DNA of 15,009 nucleotides from Calidifontimicrobium sp964618555 (GTDB lineage: Bacteria > Pseudomonadota > Gammaproteobacteria > Burkholderiales > Burkholderiaceae_C), in the NCBI GenBank assembly GCA_964618555.1, contig CAZUBF010000090.1:1-15009 (forward strand), given 5' to 3'. A program made the position numbers and the translations under genes. This document shows positions 1-5,741 of this stretch, piece by piece. Each line of letters begins with the position of its first letter. The stretch's first letter is position 1. Under the pieces are notes generated by a model. The model did not search any database. It had not been told where the DNA came from and saw only the letters and a program-made list of their open reading frames with translations.

Positions 1-55
1 AGTTTTCGGTCGGCATCACCTGGCTTTGCTGGTCAATTTTCGGTCGGCGTCAACA
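1..55 (-). mobile_element. Probable terminus of an insertion sequence (IS21-like), rest lies left of the window
   Basis: On the minus strand, reading leftward from 55, the sequence begins TGTTGACGCC. It contains two copies of a 17-base motif, GACGCCGACCGAAAATT (35-51) and a 15/17 match at 1-17, with starts 34 bases apart. Ends beginning TGT and carrying several spaced internal repeats are typical of IS21-family elements, which is the basis for the family suggestion. No transposase is in view. The inner repeat continues to base 1, so the element would extend outside the window. The stop codon of the neighbouring minus-strand gene lies inside this terminus. The repeats are seen directly; the family assignment is inference. 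Confidence 0.45.
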
Positions 56-757
56 CGCCTGGTTCAGATCGACCAGATCCTCGTAGGCAACGCCTTCGAT
101 CAGGTTGGGCAGCAAGTCGTCGTCGCTGAGCTTGCCGACCAGGGTCAGGTCGTACCCGGTGCGGCGGTCGCCTTGGATGCTGTAGTGGGTCAAACGGAAG
201 GCGCTCTTCAGGCTCATCTCGACCGTCTTCATCTCCCGCCACGCCTGCACGAAGGCACGCGCGGCCGTCAGCATCCGCTGGGCGCTCGGCCGGAATATCC
301 GCTTCATCTCCTCGAAGATGAATCCCTCATCGACATCGCGGACCATCTCGGCGGCGAGGTCGGTGATGTACTGCTCCAGGGCATTCACCCGCGCCGGCGC
401 CTCCAGCGCCTGCTGGTTGGCTGCGTGGCGCGCGGCCTGTTCGGCGGCGATGTCCTGCGCGTGCTCGCGGTCGAACTGCGCCAGGGCCTCTTGGTCGCCC
501 ATCGCAACCAGCACGTCACGACGCACCGACCAGACCAACTCCGGCTCGGGCTTGGGGTCCCAACCGCTGACGATGCGGCGCGCGGCGATCAATGCGTCGA
601 TGGCGCGCTGGTACTGCTGATTGCGGGCATGCAACTGCTGCAGCATGGCCGCCAGCGCCTCCAGATCGCAGACGTCGTCGGCGGGGTGGATCGAGATGGC
701 CGGCGCACTCGTCTCGGCGGCAGGGGTGGACTTCTTGCTCTTGTTGATCAGGTTCAT
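50..757 (-). CDS. Hypothetical protein of the accessory element, probably truncated at its C-terminus
   Basis: I do not recognise this 235-residue protein. The start at 757 is chosen over an upstream in-frame ATG (883) because AGGAG lies 7 bases before it. The N-terminus is polar (MNLINKSKKSTPAAETS). The middle is rich in Ala, Gln and Glu and probably helical (about residues 30-130). The C-terminal third, with EGFIFEEMKRIF and RRTGYDLTLVGKLSDDDLLP, looks like a compact domain. There is no signal peptide or membrane segment. It follows the 82-codon gene by 25 bases and is probably co-transcribed with it. The last sense codon (Cys) and the TGA stop come from the sequence that looks like an insertion-sequence end, so intact relatives are expected to be longer. 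A long open frame on the opposite strand is a high-GC shadow. Confidence 0.7.
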   Translation of the reverse strand: MNLINKSKKSTPAAETSAPAISIHPADDVCDLEALAAMLQQLHARNQQYQRAIDALIAARRIVSGWDPKPEPELVWSVRRDVLVAMGDQEALAQFDREHAQDIAAEQAARHAANQQALEAPARVNALEQYITDLAAEMVRDVDEGFIFEEMKRIFRPSAQRMLTAARAFVQAWREMKTVEMSLKSAFRLTHYSIQGDRRTGYDLTLVGKLSDDDLLPNLIEGVAYEDLVDLNQAC

Positions 758-782
758 CGATTGGCTCCTGGGTGTTGATGCT

Positions 783-1031
783 TCAGGCTTGGTGGGCAGA
801 CGGGTAGCGCGGATCGCAGGGGCGGACAGTGGTGCTGATCCACAGGTGCGGCCCGAGCTTCTTCTTGATCGCGACGGGCGCACCGGGCCTCGGACTCACC
901 GCGCGGACCGGCTGCCAGCCCTCTGATGCGTCAGGCGCAGTGACTCGGGCCGCGACCGCTGTGGTCGGCGCAGATGGTTCGAGGCCGAGGGCCTTGCCCC
1001 AGACGGGGTGCAGTGGTGCGGTGGCGGACAT
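783..1031 (-). CDS. Small hypothetical protein, first gene of the minus-strand pair
   Basis: This is an 82-residue protein that I cannot assign to a family. The start at 1031 (MSATAPLHPVWGKALG) is set by a good Shine-Dalgarno sequence, AGGAG, 6 bases upstream. The N-terminal half is rich in Pro, Ala and Thr. The C-terminal half is more structured, with VAIKKKLGPHLWISTTVRPCDPRYP. No membrane segment or known motif is visible. It precedes the 235-codon gene by 25 bases and diverges from the AlpA-like gene. Its ribosome binding site lies in one arm of a long inverted repeat (1034-1084), which suggests translational control. It belongs to the accessory region; function unknown. Confidence 0.6.
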   Translation of the reverse strand: MSATAPLHPVWGKALGLEPSAPTTAVAARVTAPDASEGWQPVRAVSPRPGAPVAIKKKLGPHLWISTTVRPCDPRYPSAHQA

Positions 1032-1033
1032 CG

Positions 1034-1084
1034 TTTCTCCTGGTGGTGATCTCCGGCATCGGAGACTGGTTTGCACAGGAGAAA
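1034..1084 (-). promoter_or_regulatory. Leader hairpin that pairs with the ribosome binding site of the 82-codon gene
   Basis: A perfect 9-base inverted repeat, TTTCTCCTG (1034-1042) and CAGGAGAAA (1076-1084), encloses a second perfect inverted repeat, TCTCCG (1050-1055) and CGGAGA (1060-1065), with a 4-base loop. In the minus-strand transcript the last arm (1042-1034) is CAGGAGAAA. It contains the Shine-Dalgarno sequence and ends two bases before the ATG. The upstream arm TTTCTCCTG would base-pair with it. The inverted repeats are seen directly; a role in translational control is inference. Confidence 0.5.
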
Positions 1085-1268
1085 TGGTCGCGGCAGAGAC
1101 GAGTTCGGTCGATCAGGGCGCAGCGGGTGTTCGGGTGCTTGCGCGGGCTTGCGCGGATCGACTGACGCTGACAGGCACTGTTGCAAATCCGCGCTGAAGC
1201 AAAGAGGAATTTAGGGGAATCGGTGGGGTTCCTGTCCGTGCTTGCGGGCTCCTGCGAATTTCGACCCG

Positions 1269-1297
1269 TTGCCATCGCATATCGAGCTGCGAAGAAT
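1269..1297 (+). promoter_or_regulatory. Candidate sigma-70 promoter of the AlpA-primase operon
   Basis: TTGCCA (1269-1274, 5/6 to consensus) is followed by a 17-base spacer and AAGAAT (1292-1297, 4/6). It would give a leader of roughly 65 bases before the ATG at 1369. The spacing is ideal but the -10 box is only fair. Confidence 0.35.
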
Positions 1298-1368
1298 CTG
1301 TTCATCGTCTGTCGCGGAGCCCAACGGAGGGATTCCGAGGGCAGGCCGAACCTCTCGGAGAAATCGCC

Positions 1369-1593
1369 ATGAACATCGCAGAACCACCCGTCTTGCTCTC
1401 GCCGCGCCAGCTCGCCGCGCGCTGGGGCCTGTCTGAGAAAACCCTCGAACGCTGGCGGATGCTCGGCACCGGCCCCGTGTTCCTCAAGCTCGGTGGCCGC
1501 GTGCTCTATCGCATCGATGAAGTCGAGGCTCACGAGCAGCAGCGCACCCGCCGATGCACGGCGGGTCGAGCTGTTGCCGAGGCCCTGCTGTGA
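1369..1593 (+). CDS. AlpA-like helix-turn-helix DNA-binding protein
   Basis: A 74-residue protein made almost entirely of one winged helix-turn-helix of the MerR/AlpA (excisionase-like) type. Residues about 10-34 (LSPRQLAARWGLSEKTLERWRMLG) form the helix-turn-helix. The following GPVFLKLGGRVLYRIDEVEAH is the typical wing and closing helix of this family. Such proteins are transcription regulators or recombination directionality factors in prophages, satellites and integrative elements, and often precede a primase as here. GGAG lies 8 bases before the ATG. The stop codon overlaps the next start by one base (TGATG), indicating translational coupling. Family is clear; whether it acts as an excision factor or as a regulator of the replication operon cannot be told from sequence. 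Confidence 0.8.
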   Translation: MNIAEPPVLLSPRQLAARWGLSEKTLERWRMLGTGPVFLKLGGRVLYRIDEVEAHEQQRTRRCTAGRAVAEALL

Positions 1594-1838
1594 TGAACCG
1601 GGCCGAGCGCCGCCAGCGCGAACGGATGACCCAGCAGCTGCGCGCCAACATCGCCAAGCACGGCATCGAGCCGATGCTCGACGAGATGTTCGGCCCCGGC
1701 AGTTGGCGCTACGACGCCGACGAGAAGCTCTGGATCGTGCCCGTCACCAAGGACACCGGCCCTGGTCGCGCCTACTACTGCGTGCGCGCCAACGGCGACT
1801 GGTTCAAGGCGCGGCTGGGTGGGGAGCACACGCAATGA
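1593..1838 (+). CDS. Small hypothetical protein coupled to the primase gene
   Basis: An 81-residue protein of unknown function. The start at 1593 is chosen because its ATG overlaps the stop of the AlpA-like gene by one base; an alternative upstream ATG (1554) lies inside that gene. The N-terminus is a basic helix (MNRAERRQRERMTQQLRAN), common in small phage and plasmid proteins. The rest has aromatic and charged residues that suggest a small alpha/beta fold (GSWRYDADEKLWIVP, GRAYYCVRANGDWFKARL). The ATG of the primase gene overlaps its stop (ATGA), so the three genes form a tight operon. Context suggests an accessory role in replication or copy control; this is inference. Confidence 0.7.
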   Translation: MNRAERRQRERMTQQLRANIAKHGIEPMLDEMFGPGSWRYDADEKLWIVPVTKDTGPGRAYYCVRANGDWFKARLGGEHTQ

Positions 1839-3901
1839 ACGAGGCTGCGCCTCAGCCTCTGCCGGCGGCAGTGCACCCGTTCTTCGACTTCAACGACGTA
1901 CCCGACGTCGTCATTTCCAGGCGCGACAAGGACGAGGTCCGAGCCCGCCTGCTGGACCAATTGGAATCGGTCCTGCTCTACCTGTTTCCGCGCGGCAAGC
2001 GCCGGGGTAAGCAGTTCGTCGTCGGCAACCTGCAGGGCGCTCCCGGCGACAGCCTGGTCATCGAGTTGGAAGGCCCGAAGCGGGGCCTGTGGATCGACTT
2101 TGACACCGGCGAGTCGGGCGACGTGCTCGCGCTCTGGGCCTGCGTCCGGGGCTACACGCTGCCTGCCGACTTCAGTGACCTGCTGGACGATGCGGGTGAC
2201 TGGCTTATCGTGCCGCGCATTGCCCCCGCGCCCGTGGTGCGCCCCGCTTCAGCCTACGACGAACTCGGCCCGCACACGGGCAAGTGGGACTACTTCGCCG
2301 CCGATGGCCAGCTGCTGGCCTGTGTCTACCGCTACGACACGCCCACCGGCAAGCAGTACCGGCCCTGGGACGCAAAGGCACGCGCGATGCGCATGCCCGA
2401 ACCGCGCCCGCTCTACCACCTGCCTGCCGTCGCCCTGTCCGACGCGGTGGTGCTGGTGGAGGGCGAGAAGTGCGCCGACGCGCTGATGCAGGTCGGCATC
2501 GTCGCCACCACGGCGATGGGTGGCGCCGCGACCGCTATCGACAAGACCGACTGGACGCCGTTGGCCGGCAAGACGGTCGCGGTCTGGCCCGATCACGATG
2601 AGGCTGGTGCGCGGTATGCCGACGCGATCATCCCGAAGCTGATCCACATTGGCGCCAAGGTCGATGTGGAGGGGTTGCTGCGTTCCGCGCGCCCGGTCGC
2701 CGGTGCCGTTCAGTCGCTGGACATCACCCACTGGCGGGCGGCTGACCGCTTCGTCGGGGAGCCGCAGGCTCGACGGTGGCTGGTCGAGGGCGTGTTCCCG
2801 CAGGCGCAGGCAGCCCTGATGGCCGCTGCGGGTGGAGTCGGCAAGTCCTTCCTGCTCCTGGCACTGGCCCGCGAGGTGGCGGCCTTCGATGGCATCTGGG
2901 TCAACGCACCGACGCTGTTCGGCGGCGCGCTGGCGGGCCACGGCGTGGCGATCTACGTCACGGCGGAGGACGACGCCATCGAGGTGCACAACCGACTGAA
3001 CGCGCTGGGCCCGATTCCGGATCGGCTCTACGTGCTGCCGCTGCCCGATGTCGGTGGCGCCGTGCCGCTGTTCGCGCCCGATCCATCGACCCGAGGACCG
3101 GCGACGACGACGGCGTGGACAGACCTGGAGCGCCAGCTCAAGGCGATGCCGGGCCTGCGCCTGGTCGTGCTCGATCCGCTGCAGCCGCTGTGCGCGCTGG
3201 ACCTGAACGTGCCGGAGAACGCGCAGTTCGTCTGTTCCCGTCTGGCGGCGCTGGCGGCCGGCACCGGCGCCTCCGTGATCGTGTCGCACCACTTTGCCAA
3301 GCGCGAGGCCTCGACGCCCGAGCAGGCCCGGGAAGCGATCCGGGGCACCGGTGGCCTGGTCGATGGCGTGCGCTCCGTGTACGCGCTGTGGAACCCGAAA
3401 GAGGAGCGGGCCAAGGCCATCTGCAAGACGCTGGGCGAGACGTTCGAGCGTGGCCGCGTCGTCATGGGCGGCGTGGTCAAGGCCAACGGCCGTGCCAATC
3501 TGCGGGTGACGACCTTCCTGCGCGACGCACGTGGCCTGCTGGCGGACCGCAGCCAGGAGGTGGCGCGGGCGGGCAAGAGCGACGTCGATCTGCTACCCGC
3601 GCTGAAGGTCGCCATCGCCCGAGCAGCCGCCGAGGGCCAGCCGTACACCAAGACCGGCGGCAACGGCGTCTACGAGCGTCGGCATGAACTGCCGGAGGGA
3701 TTCCACGCCATCGGCAAGCACCGCCTGGCCGACTGGGTCGGCACGCTGCTCGACCGCGAGGAACTGGTGATGGCCATGGCCCAGGGCTCCAAGCTGGTCA
3801 AGTGGCTGGACGTGCCGGGCGGTCCGGTCGCCAGCGGGCAGGCAGTGTTCGTCACCGGACACCTGGGGCGCTCGGGTGCAGGGCGGCCCGATGGTGATTG
3901 A
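1835..3901 (+). CDS. TOPRIM-AAA primase-helicase of a mobile element (RepA/P4-alpha-like arrangement)
   Basis: A 688-residue replication protein expected to make primers and unwind DNA at the element's origin. The start at 1835 overlaps the previous stop (ATGA), with GGGAG about 10 bases upstream. Domains in order: an N-terminal region (about 1-105) that lines up with the primase zinc-ribbon domain but lacks its cysteines, ending in GDVLALWA; a TOPRIM domain (about 200-270) with EGEK (Glu209) and the metal-binding Asp253-x-Asp255 in WPDHDEAG; then a RecA/RepA-type ATPase (about 310-545) with Walker A GGVGKS (333-338), Walker B Asp447 in LVVLDP, and the His485-His486 pair in IVSHHFAK. The C-terminal 140 residues resemble a winged-helix tail. 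It is too long and differently built to be chromosomal DnaG. Probably cytoplasmic. The domain calls are firm; the substrate origin is inferred. Confidence 0.85.
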   Translation: MNEAAPQPLPAAVHPFFDFNDVPDVVISRRDKDEVRARLLDQLESVLLYLFPRGKRRGKQFVVGNLQGAPGDSLVIELEGPKRGLWIDFDTGESGDVLALWACVRGYTLPADFSDLLDDAGDWLIVPRIAPAPVVRPASAYDELGPHTGKWDYFAADGQLLACVYRYDTPTGKQYRPWDAKARAMRMPEPRPLYHLPAVALSDAVVLVEGEKCADALMQVGIVATTAMGGAATAIDKTDWTPLAGKTVAVWPDHDEAGARYADAIIPKLIHIGAKVDVEGLLRSARPVAGAVQSLDITHWRAADRFVGEPQARRWLVEGVFPQAQAALMAAAGGVGKSFLLLALAREVAAFDGIWVNAPTLFGGALAGHGVAIYVTAEDDAIEVHNRLNALGPIPDRLYVLPLPDVGGAVPLFAPDPSTRGPATTTAWTDLERQLKAMPGLRLVVLDPLQPLCALDLNVPENAQFVCSRLAALAAGTGASVIVSHHFAKREASTPEQAREAIRGTGGLVDGVRSVYALWNPKEERAKAICKTLGETFERGRVVMGGVVKANGRANLRVTTFLRDARGLLADRSQEVARAGKSDVDLLPALKVAIARAAAEGQPYTKTGGNGVYERRHELPEGFHAIGKHRLADWVGTLLDREELVMAMAQGSKLVKWLDVPGGPVASGQAVFVTGHLGRSGAGRPDGD

Positions 3902-4107
3902 GCGTTCCCGGCTTCCCGGTTCCCGGCCGGGAAGGCAAGGCCGGGTGGGAACGGCAAACCCAGCACTGACGCGGGGAATCAGCGTTCCCCCGGCCCGAAT
4001 CGTTCCCATGCAAGGGTGGGAACGGTCTTTCCCCAGGGAGAACGGCACGTTCCCGGCTTCCCGGTGGGCTCTCTCTAAAGAGAGGGTGAGCATCGGGAAT
4101 GCTCACC
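3902..4107. repeat. Repeat-rich region behind the primase gene, candidate replication origin (iteron-like)
   Basis: These bases hold no gene but dense ordered repeats. An 18-base perfect direct repeat, CGTTCCCGGCTTCCCGGT, lies at 3903-3920 and 4048-4065. A 12-base direct repeat, GGGTGGGAACGG, lies at 3943-3954 and 4014-4025. The hexamer GTTCCC or its complement occurs seven times (3904, 3919, 3947, 3984, 4002, 4018, 4049). TTCCCGGCCGGGAA (3920-3933) is a perfect palindrome, and CGTTCCCA (4001-4008) pairs with TGGGAACG (4017-4024). Two more hairpins follow: CTCTCT with AGAGAG (4071-4084) and GGTGAGCAT with ATGCTCACC (4085-4107). Replication proteins of satellites and plasmids often bind such iterons near their own gene; origin function here is inference. 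Confidence 0.5.
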
Positions 4108-4144
4108 TCCCTCGCGTCTGATGGTTGGCCTTGGCGCGGCGGTC

Positions 4145-4173
4145 TTGCCAAAGTTTGCCAAACCATTTAACCT
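4145..4173 (+). promoter_or_regulatory. Candidate promoter and operator of parDE
   Basis: TTGCCAAA occurs twice, at 4145-4152 and 4155-4162, exactly ten bases apart, so both copies face the same side of the helix. The first contains a -35-like TTGCCA. After 17 bases comes TAACCT (4168-4173), a weak -10 (3/6). Transcription would start very close to the parD ATG, which also lacks a Shine-Dalgarno sequence. ParD proteins repress their own promoters, so the paired boxes are natural operator candidates. Confidence 0.4.
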
Positions 4174-4179
4174 GCCGGC

Positions 4180-4443
4180 ATGAGCACGATGAACATTTCC
4201 CTGCCCGATTCCCTGAAGTCCTTCGTGGATGAACAGGTTAGCCGGCGTGGCTACGGCACCAGCAGTGAGTACGTGCGCGAACTGATCCGCCGCGATCAGG
4301 ACCGGCTGCAGCTGCGCAACCTGCTGCTGGCGGGCGCATCGTCGGCTCCCACGGAGCCGGTGAACGAGACCTACTTCGAAGGCTTGCGCGAGCGGGTACG
4401 CGGCGCGGCCAAGGTGGCGGGCAAGACTCGCCGCCAGTCGTGA
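4180..4443 (+). CDS. parD: ParD-family antitoxin
   Basis: An 87-residue type II antitoxin. Residues about 3-45 (MNISLPDSLKSFVDEQVSRRGYG followed by SSEYVRELIRRD) are the classic ribbon-helix-helix DNA-binding domain of the ParD/CC2985 family. The C-terminal half (about 46-87, including VNETYFEGLRERVRG) is the tail that wraps the ParE toxin. The start at 4180 gives the usual N-terminus; an alternative ATG at 4189 would begin MNISLP. No clear Shine-Dalgarno sequence precedes either. The gene overlaps parE by four bases (GTGA), as usual for antitoxin-toxin pairs. It should neutralise ParE and, with it, repress the operon through the TTGCCAAA repeats just upstream. Confidence 0.88.
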   Translation: MSTMNISLPDSLKSFVDEQVSRRGYGTSSEYVRELIRRDQDRLQLRNLLLAGASSAPTEPVNETYFEGLRERVRGAAKVAGKTRRQS

Positions 4444-4769
4444 AGGCCAAGCCCGTCGTCCCGCGCGAGCAGGCCCAGCAGGATGTCGAGGATGCACTCA
4501 CGTACTACATGGCCGAAGACGCCGAGGCTGCCGCGCTGGGCTTCATCGACGCCTTGGAGCAGGCCTATGCGCACATCGGCCGCCATCCTGCGACTGGATC
4601 ACCTCGCTACGCGCATGAATTGAATTTGCCGGGCCTGCGCTCCTGGCCGCTGACGCGCTACCCCTACCTCGTCTTCTACGTCGAGCGCTCGGACCACGTC
4701 GATGTCTGGCGTGTGCTGCAGGGCCAGCGCGACATCCCGGCGTGGATGCAGGACCCGGAAGACATCTGA
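4440..4769 (+). CDS. parE: ParE-family toxin
   Basis: A 109-residue toxin of the RelE/ParE superfamily. It starts with GTG inside the parD stop (GTGA). An N-terminal helical part (about 8-45) contains AQQDVEDALTYYMAEDAEAAALGFIDALEQAYAHI written here in two parts: AQQDVEDALTYYM, then a helix ending ALEQAYAHI. The C-terminal sheet carries the family signature LPGLRSWPLTRYPYLVFY followed by VDVWRVLQGQRDIP. Characterised ParE proteins poison DNA gyrase, unlike RelE mRNA nucleases, and the sequence fits the ParE branch. The length is ordinary and the frame is intact, so it is probably active and held by ParD. A rho-independent terminator follows 41 bases downstream. It likely stabilises the accessory element. 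Confidence 0.88.
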   Translation: MKAKPVVPREQAQQDVEDALTYYMAEDAEAAALGFIDALEQAYAHIGRHPATGSPRYAHELNLPGLRSWPLTRYPYLVFYVERSDHVDVWRVLQGQRDIPAWMQDPEDI

Positions 4770-4810
4770 GCCTCGCCCCAGGCGAAAGGGGCGAAACACC
4801 ACCATCTACG

Positions 4811-4840
4811 AGGGCTCGGATGATCTCCGGGCCCTTCTTT
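4811..4840 (+). terminator. Intrinsic terminator of parDE
   Basis: AGGGCTCGG (4811-4819) pairs along nine positions, with one G-U, to CCGGGCCCT (4827-4835) around a seven-base loop. A T-rich tract (TCTTT, 4836-4840) follows. A weaker hairpin, TCGCCCC with GGGGCGA (4773-4779 and 4788-4794), lies just after the parE stop but has no T tract. Confidence 0.65.
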
Positions 4841-5083
4841 CGCCTGCGATCCCCGCGCCACGCACGGTTCCGGTTTGCTGTGCTGCGGGTGCGGGCGTGC
4901 GACGACGCCCGGAATCGGCCACGCCGCGGGCCAGAGTCGTCTCATTTCTCTGGTTGGCCTGCGGGTACGCGCAGCGCCCGCCTTTGCAAAATCAACGACT
5001 TACGCGCGGCGGTTCAGCGTCAGCCGGAGACCGGTCAGGCTTCGAACGTGAGCGGGAGCGTGGCAGAGAGTCGCGTCTTGCCC
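4841..5083. other. Gene-free spacer between the two toxin-antitoxin loci
   Basis: Beyond the parDE terminator, the 243 bases up to the doc-operon promoter show no supported gene. The overlapping open frames read here are rich in Arg, Gly and Ser, have no ribosome binding sites and look like high-GC noise. I see no strong repeats or RNA gene. Confidence 0.5.
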
Positions 5084-5112
5084 TATCATGAAACGTCAAG
5101 ATGAATCATGAT
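5084..5112 (+). promoter_or_regulatory. Promoter -10 box and paired TCATGA operator of the doc operon
   Basis: TATCAT (5084-5089) is a 5/6 match to the -10 consensus, though no good -35 box is visible upstream. It overlaps ATCATGA (5085-5091), which is exactly inverted as TCATGAT at 5106-5112. The palindrome TCATGA therefore occurs twice with starts 20 bases apart (two helical turns), just before the antitoxin start. Self-repression by the antitoxin-toxin complex at such sites is the rule for type II systems; the operator role is inferred. Confidence 0.5.
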
Positions 5113-5122
5113 GGAGATGACC

Positions 5123-5353
5123 ATGGCGACCGCCGTCCGCGAGAAGTTCTCCTCCCAGGCCGCACCCGAGGTGCTGGCAGCGCTGCGCCAGATCGCCGAA
5201 AGCCAGGGCCGCCAGTTCCAGGCAGTGCTCGATGAGGCGCTGCGCGACTACATCGACCGGCAGCAGAAGGAACGTCCTCGTCGCCATGTGATGGCGTCGT
5301 TCGCGTCCAGCCTTGACGAGTTCGACAGCCTCTACCGCGAGCTCGCCAAGTAA
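5123..5353 (+). CDS. Ribbon-helix-helix antitoxin of the Doc toxin
   Basis: A 76-residue protein. Four in-frame ATGs occur (5108, 5111, 5117, 5123). The last is chosen because GGAG (5113-5116) lies six bases before it. Residues about 4-45 (VREKFSSQAAPEVLAALRQI and a second helix ending ALRDYIDRQ) resemble a ribbon-helix-helix DNA-binding domain of the CopG type. The C-terminal segment (SFASSLDEFDSLYRELAK) is a short amphipathic region of the kind that inhibits Doc/Fic toxins. The doc gene begins three bases after its stop. The classical partner of Doc in phage P1 is Phd, which has a different fold, so this is a variant pairing. The antitoxin role rests on position and architecture. Confidence 0.75.
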   Translation: MATAVREKFSSQAAPEVLAALRQIAESQGRQFQAVLDEALRDYIDRQQKERPRRHVMASFASSLDEFDSLYRELAK

Positions 5354-5356
5354 GCC

Positions 5357-5737
5357 GTGCCGCGCGACTACCTGACCGTGGCTGACGTGCTCGGCATGCA
5401 TACCGTGCTGATGCAGCGCTACGGCGGTGCGCCCGGCGTGCGCGATCCCGGGGCGCTGGAGGCCGCGCTGTTCCGTCCGCGGACGGGGTACTACGACGAC
5501 ATCGTGGCCGAGGCGGCTGCACTGATGGAGAGCCTGGCGATCAACCACCCGTTCGTGGACGGCAACAAGCGCATCGCCTTTGCGGCTGCCGACGTGTTCC
5601 TGCGGATCAACGGCTGGCGCTTGCAGCGAGCGCCCATGCGGATCTACGTCGACATGATGCAGATGTTCGAGTCGGGCACCTTCGACATCGCCCACCTCGA
5701 TCCGTGGCTGCGTGGATTCGCCGTCGTCGCGGAGTGA
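5357..5737 (+). CDS. doc: Doc-family toxin (Fic fold, death on curing)
   Basis: A 126-residue toxin starting with GTG three bases after the antitoxin stop; later ATGs would cut into the conserved N-terminus (LTVADVLGMHTVLMQRYGG). The Fic-type catalytic loop HPFVDGNKR occupies residues 64-72, with His64, Asp68, Asn70, Lys71 and Arg72. The Lys in place of the second Gly of AMP-transferring Fic enzymes is the hallmark of Doc, which phosphorylates elongation factor Tu and stops translation. GVRDPGALEAALFRP (about 27-41) is also typical. The length matches P1 Doc (126 residues) and the frame is intact. It is co-transcribed with the preceding antitoxin and probably with the HigA-like gene that follows. 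Confidence 0.9.
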   Translation: MPRDYLTVADVLGMHTVLMQRYGGAPGVRDPGALEAALFRPRTGYYDDIVAEAAALMESLAINHPFVDGNKRIAFAAADVFLRINGWRLQRAPMRIYVDMMQMFESGTFDIAHLDPWLRGFAVVAE

Positions 5738-5741
5738 GACG

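Larger units (their letters stand above)
1032..1368. other. Divergent intergenic region between the two accessory operons
   Basis: I see no convincing gene in these 337 bases; the short open frames here lack ribosome binding sites and coding character. The stretch holds the leader hairpin of the minus-strand pair (1034-1084), a tandem 10-base repeat GCTTGCGCGG (1137-1146 and 1147-1156), a candidate promoter for the plus-strand operon (1269-1297) and the Shine-Dalgarno sequence of the AlpA-like gene (GGAG, 1357-1360). Confidence 0.6.

Noticed and set aside
26..778. 250-codon plus-strand frame opposite the 235-codon gene
   Set aside because: No ribosome binding site and a composition typical of an antisense shadow; the minus-strand frame has a good Shine-Dalgarno sequence and balanced composition.
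1181..1372. 63-codon frame before the AlpA-like gene
   Set aside because: It would need a TTG start without a ribosome binding site, overlaps the probable promoter and the next gene's start, and shows no motif.
3902..4107. CRISPR array or REP element explanation for the GTTCCC repeats
   Set aside because: Repeat spacing is irregular, repeats are short and in both orientations, and no constant-length spacers exist, so it is not a CRISPR. A REP-type origin cannot be excluded without the rest of the genome.
4774..4793. Hairpin CGCCCC/GGGGCG right after parE as the main terminator
   Set aside because: It has no T tract; the longer stem with TCTTT at 4811-4840 is the better candidate.
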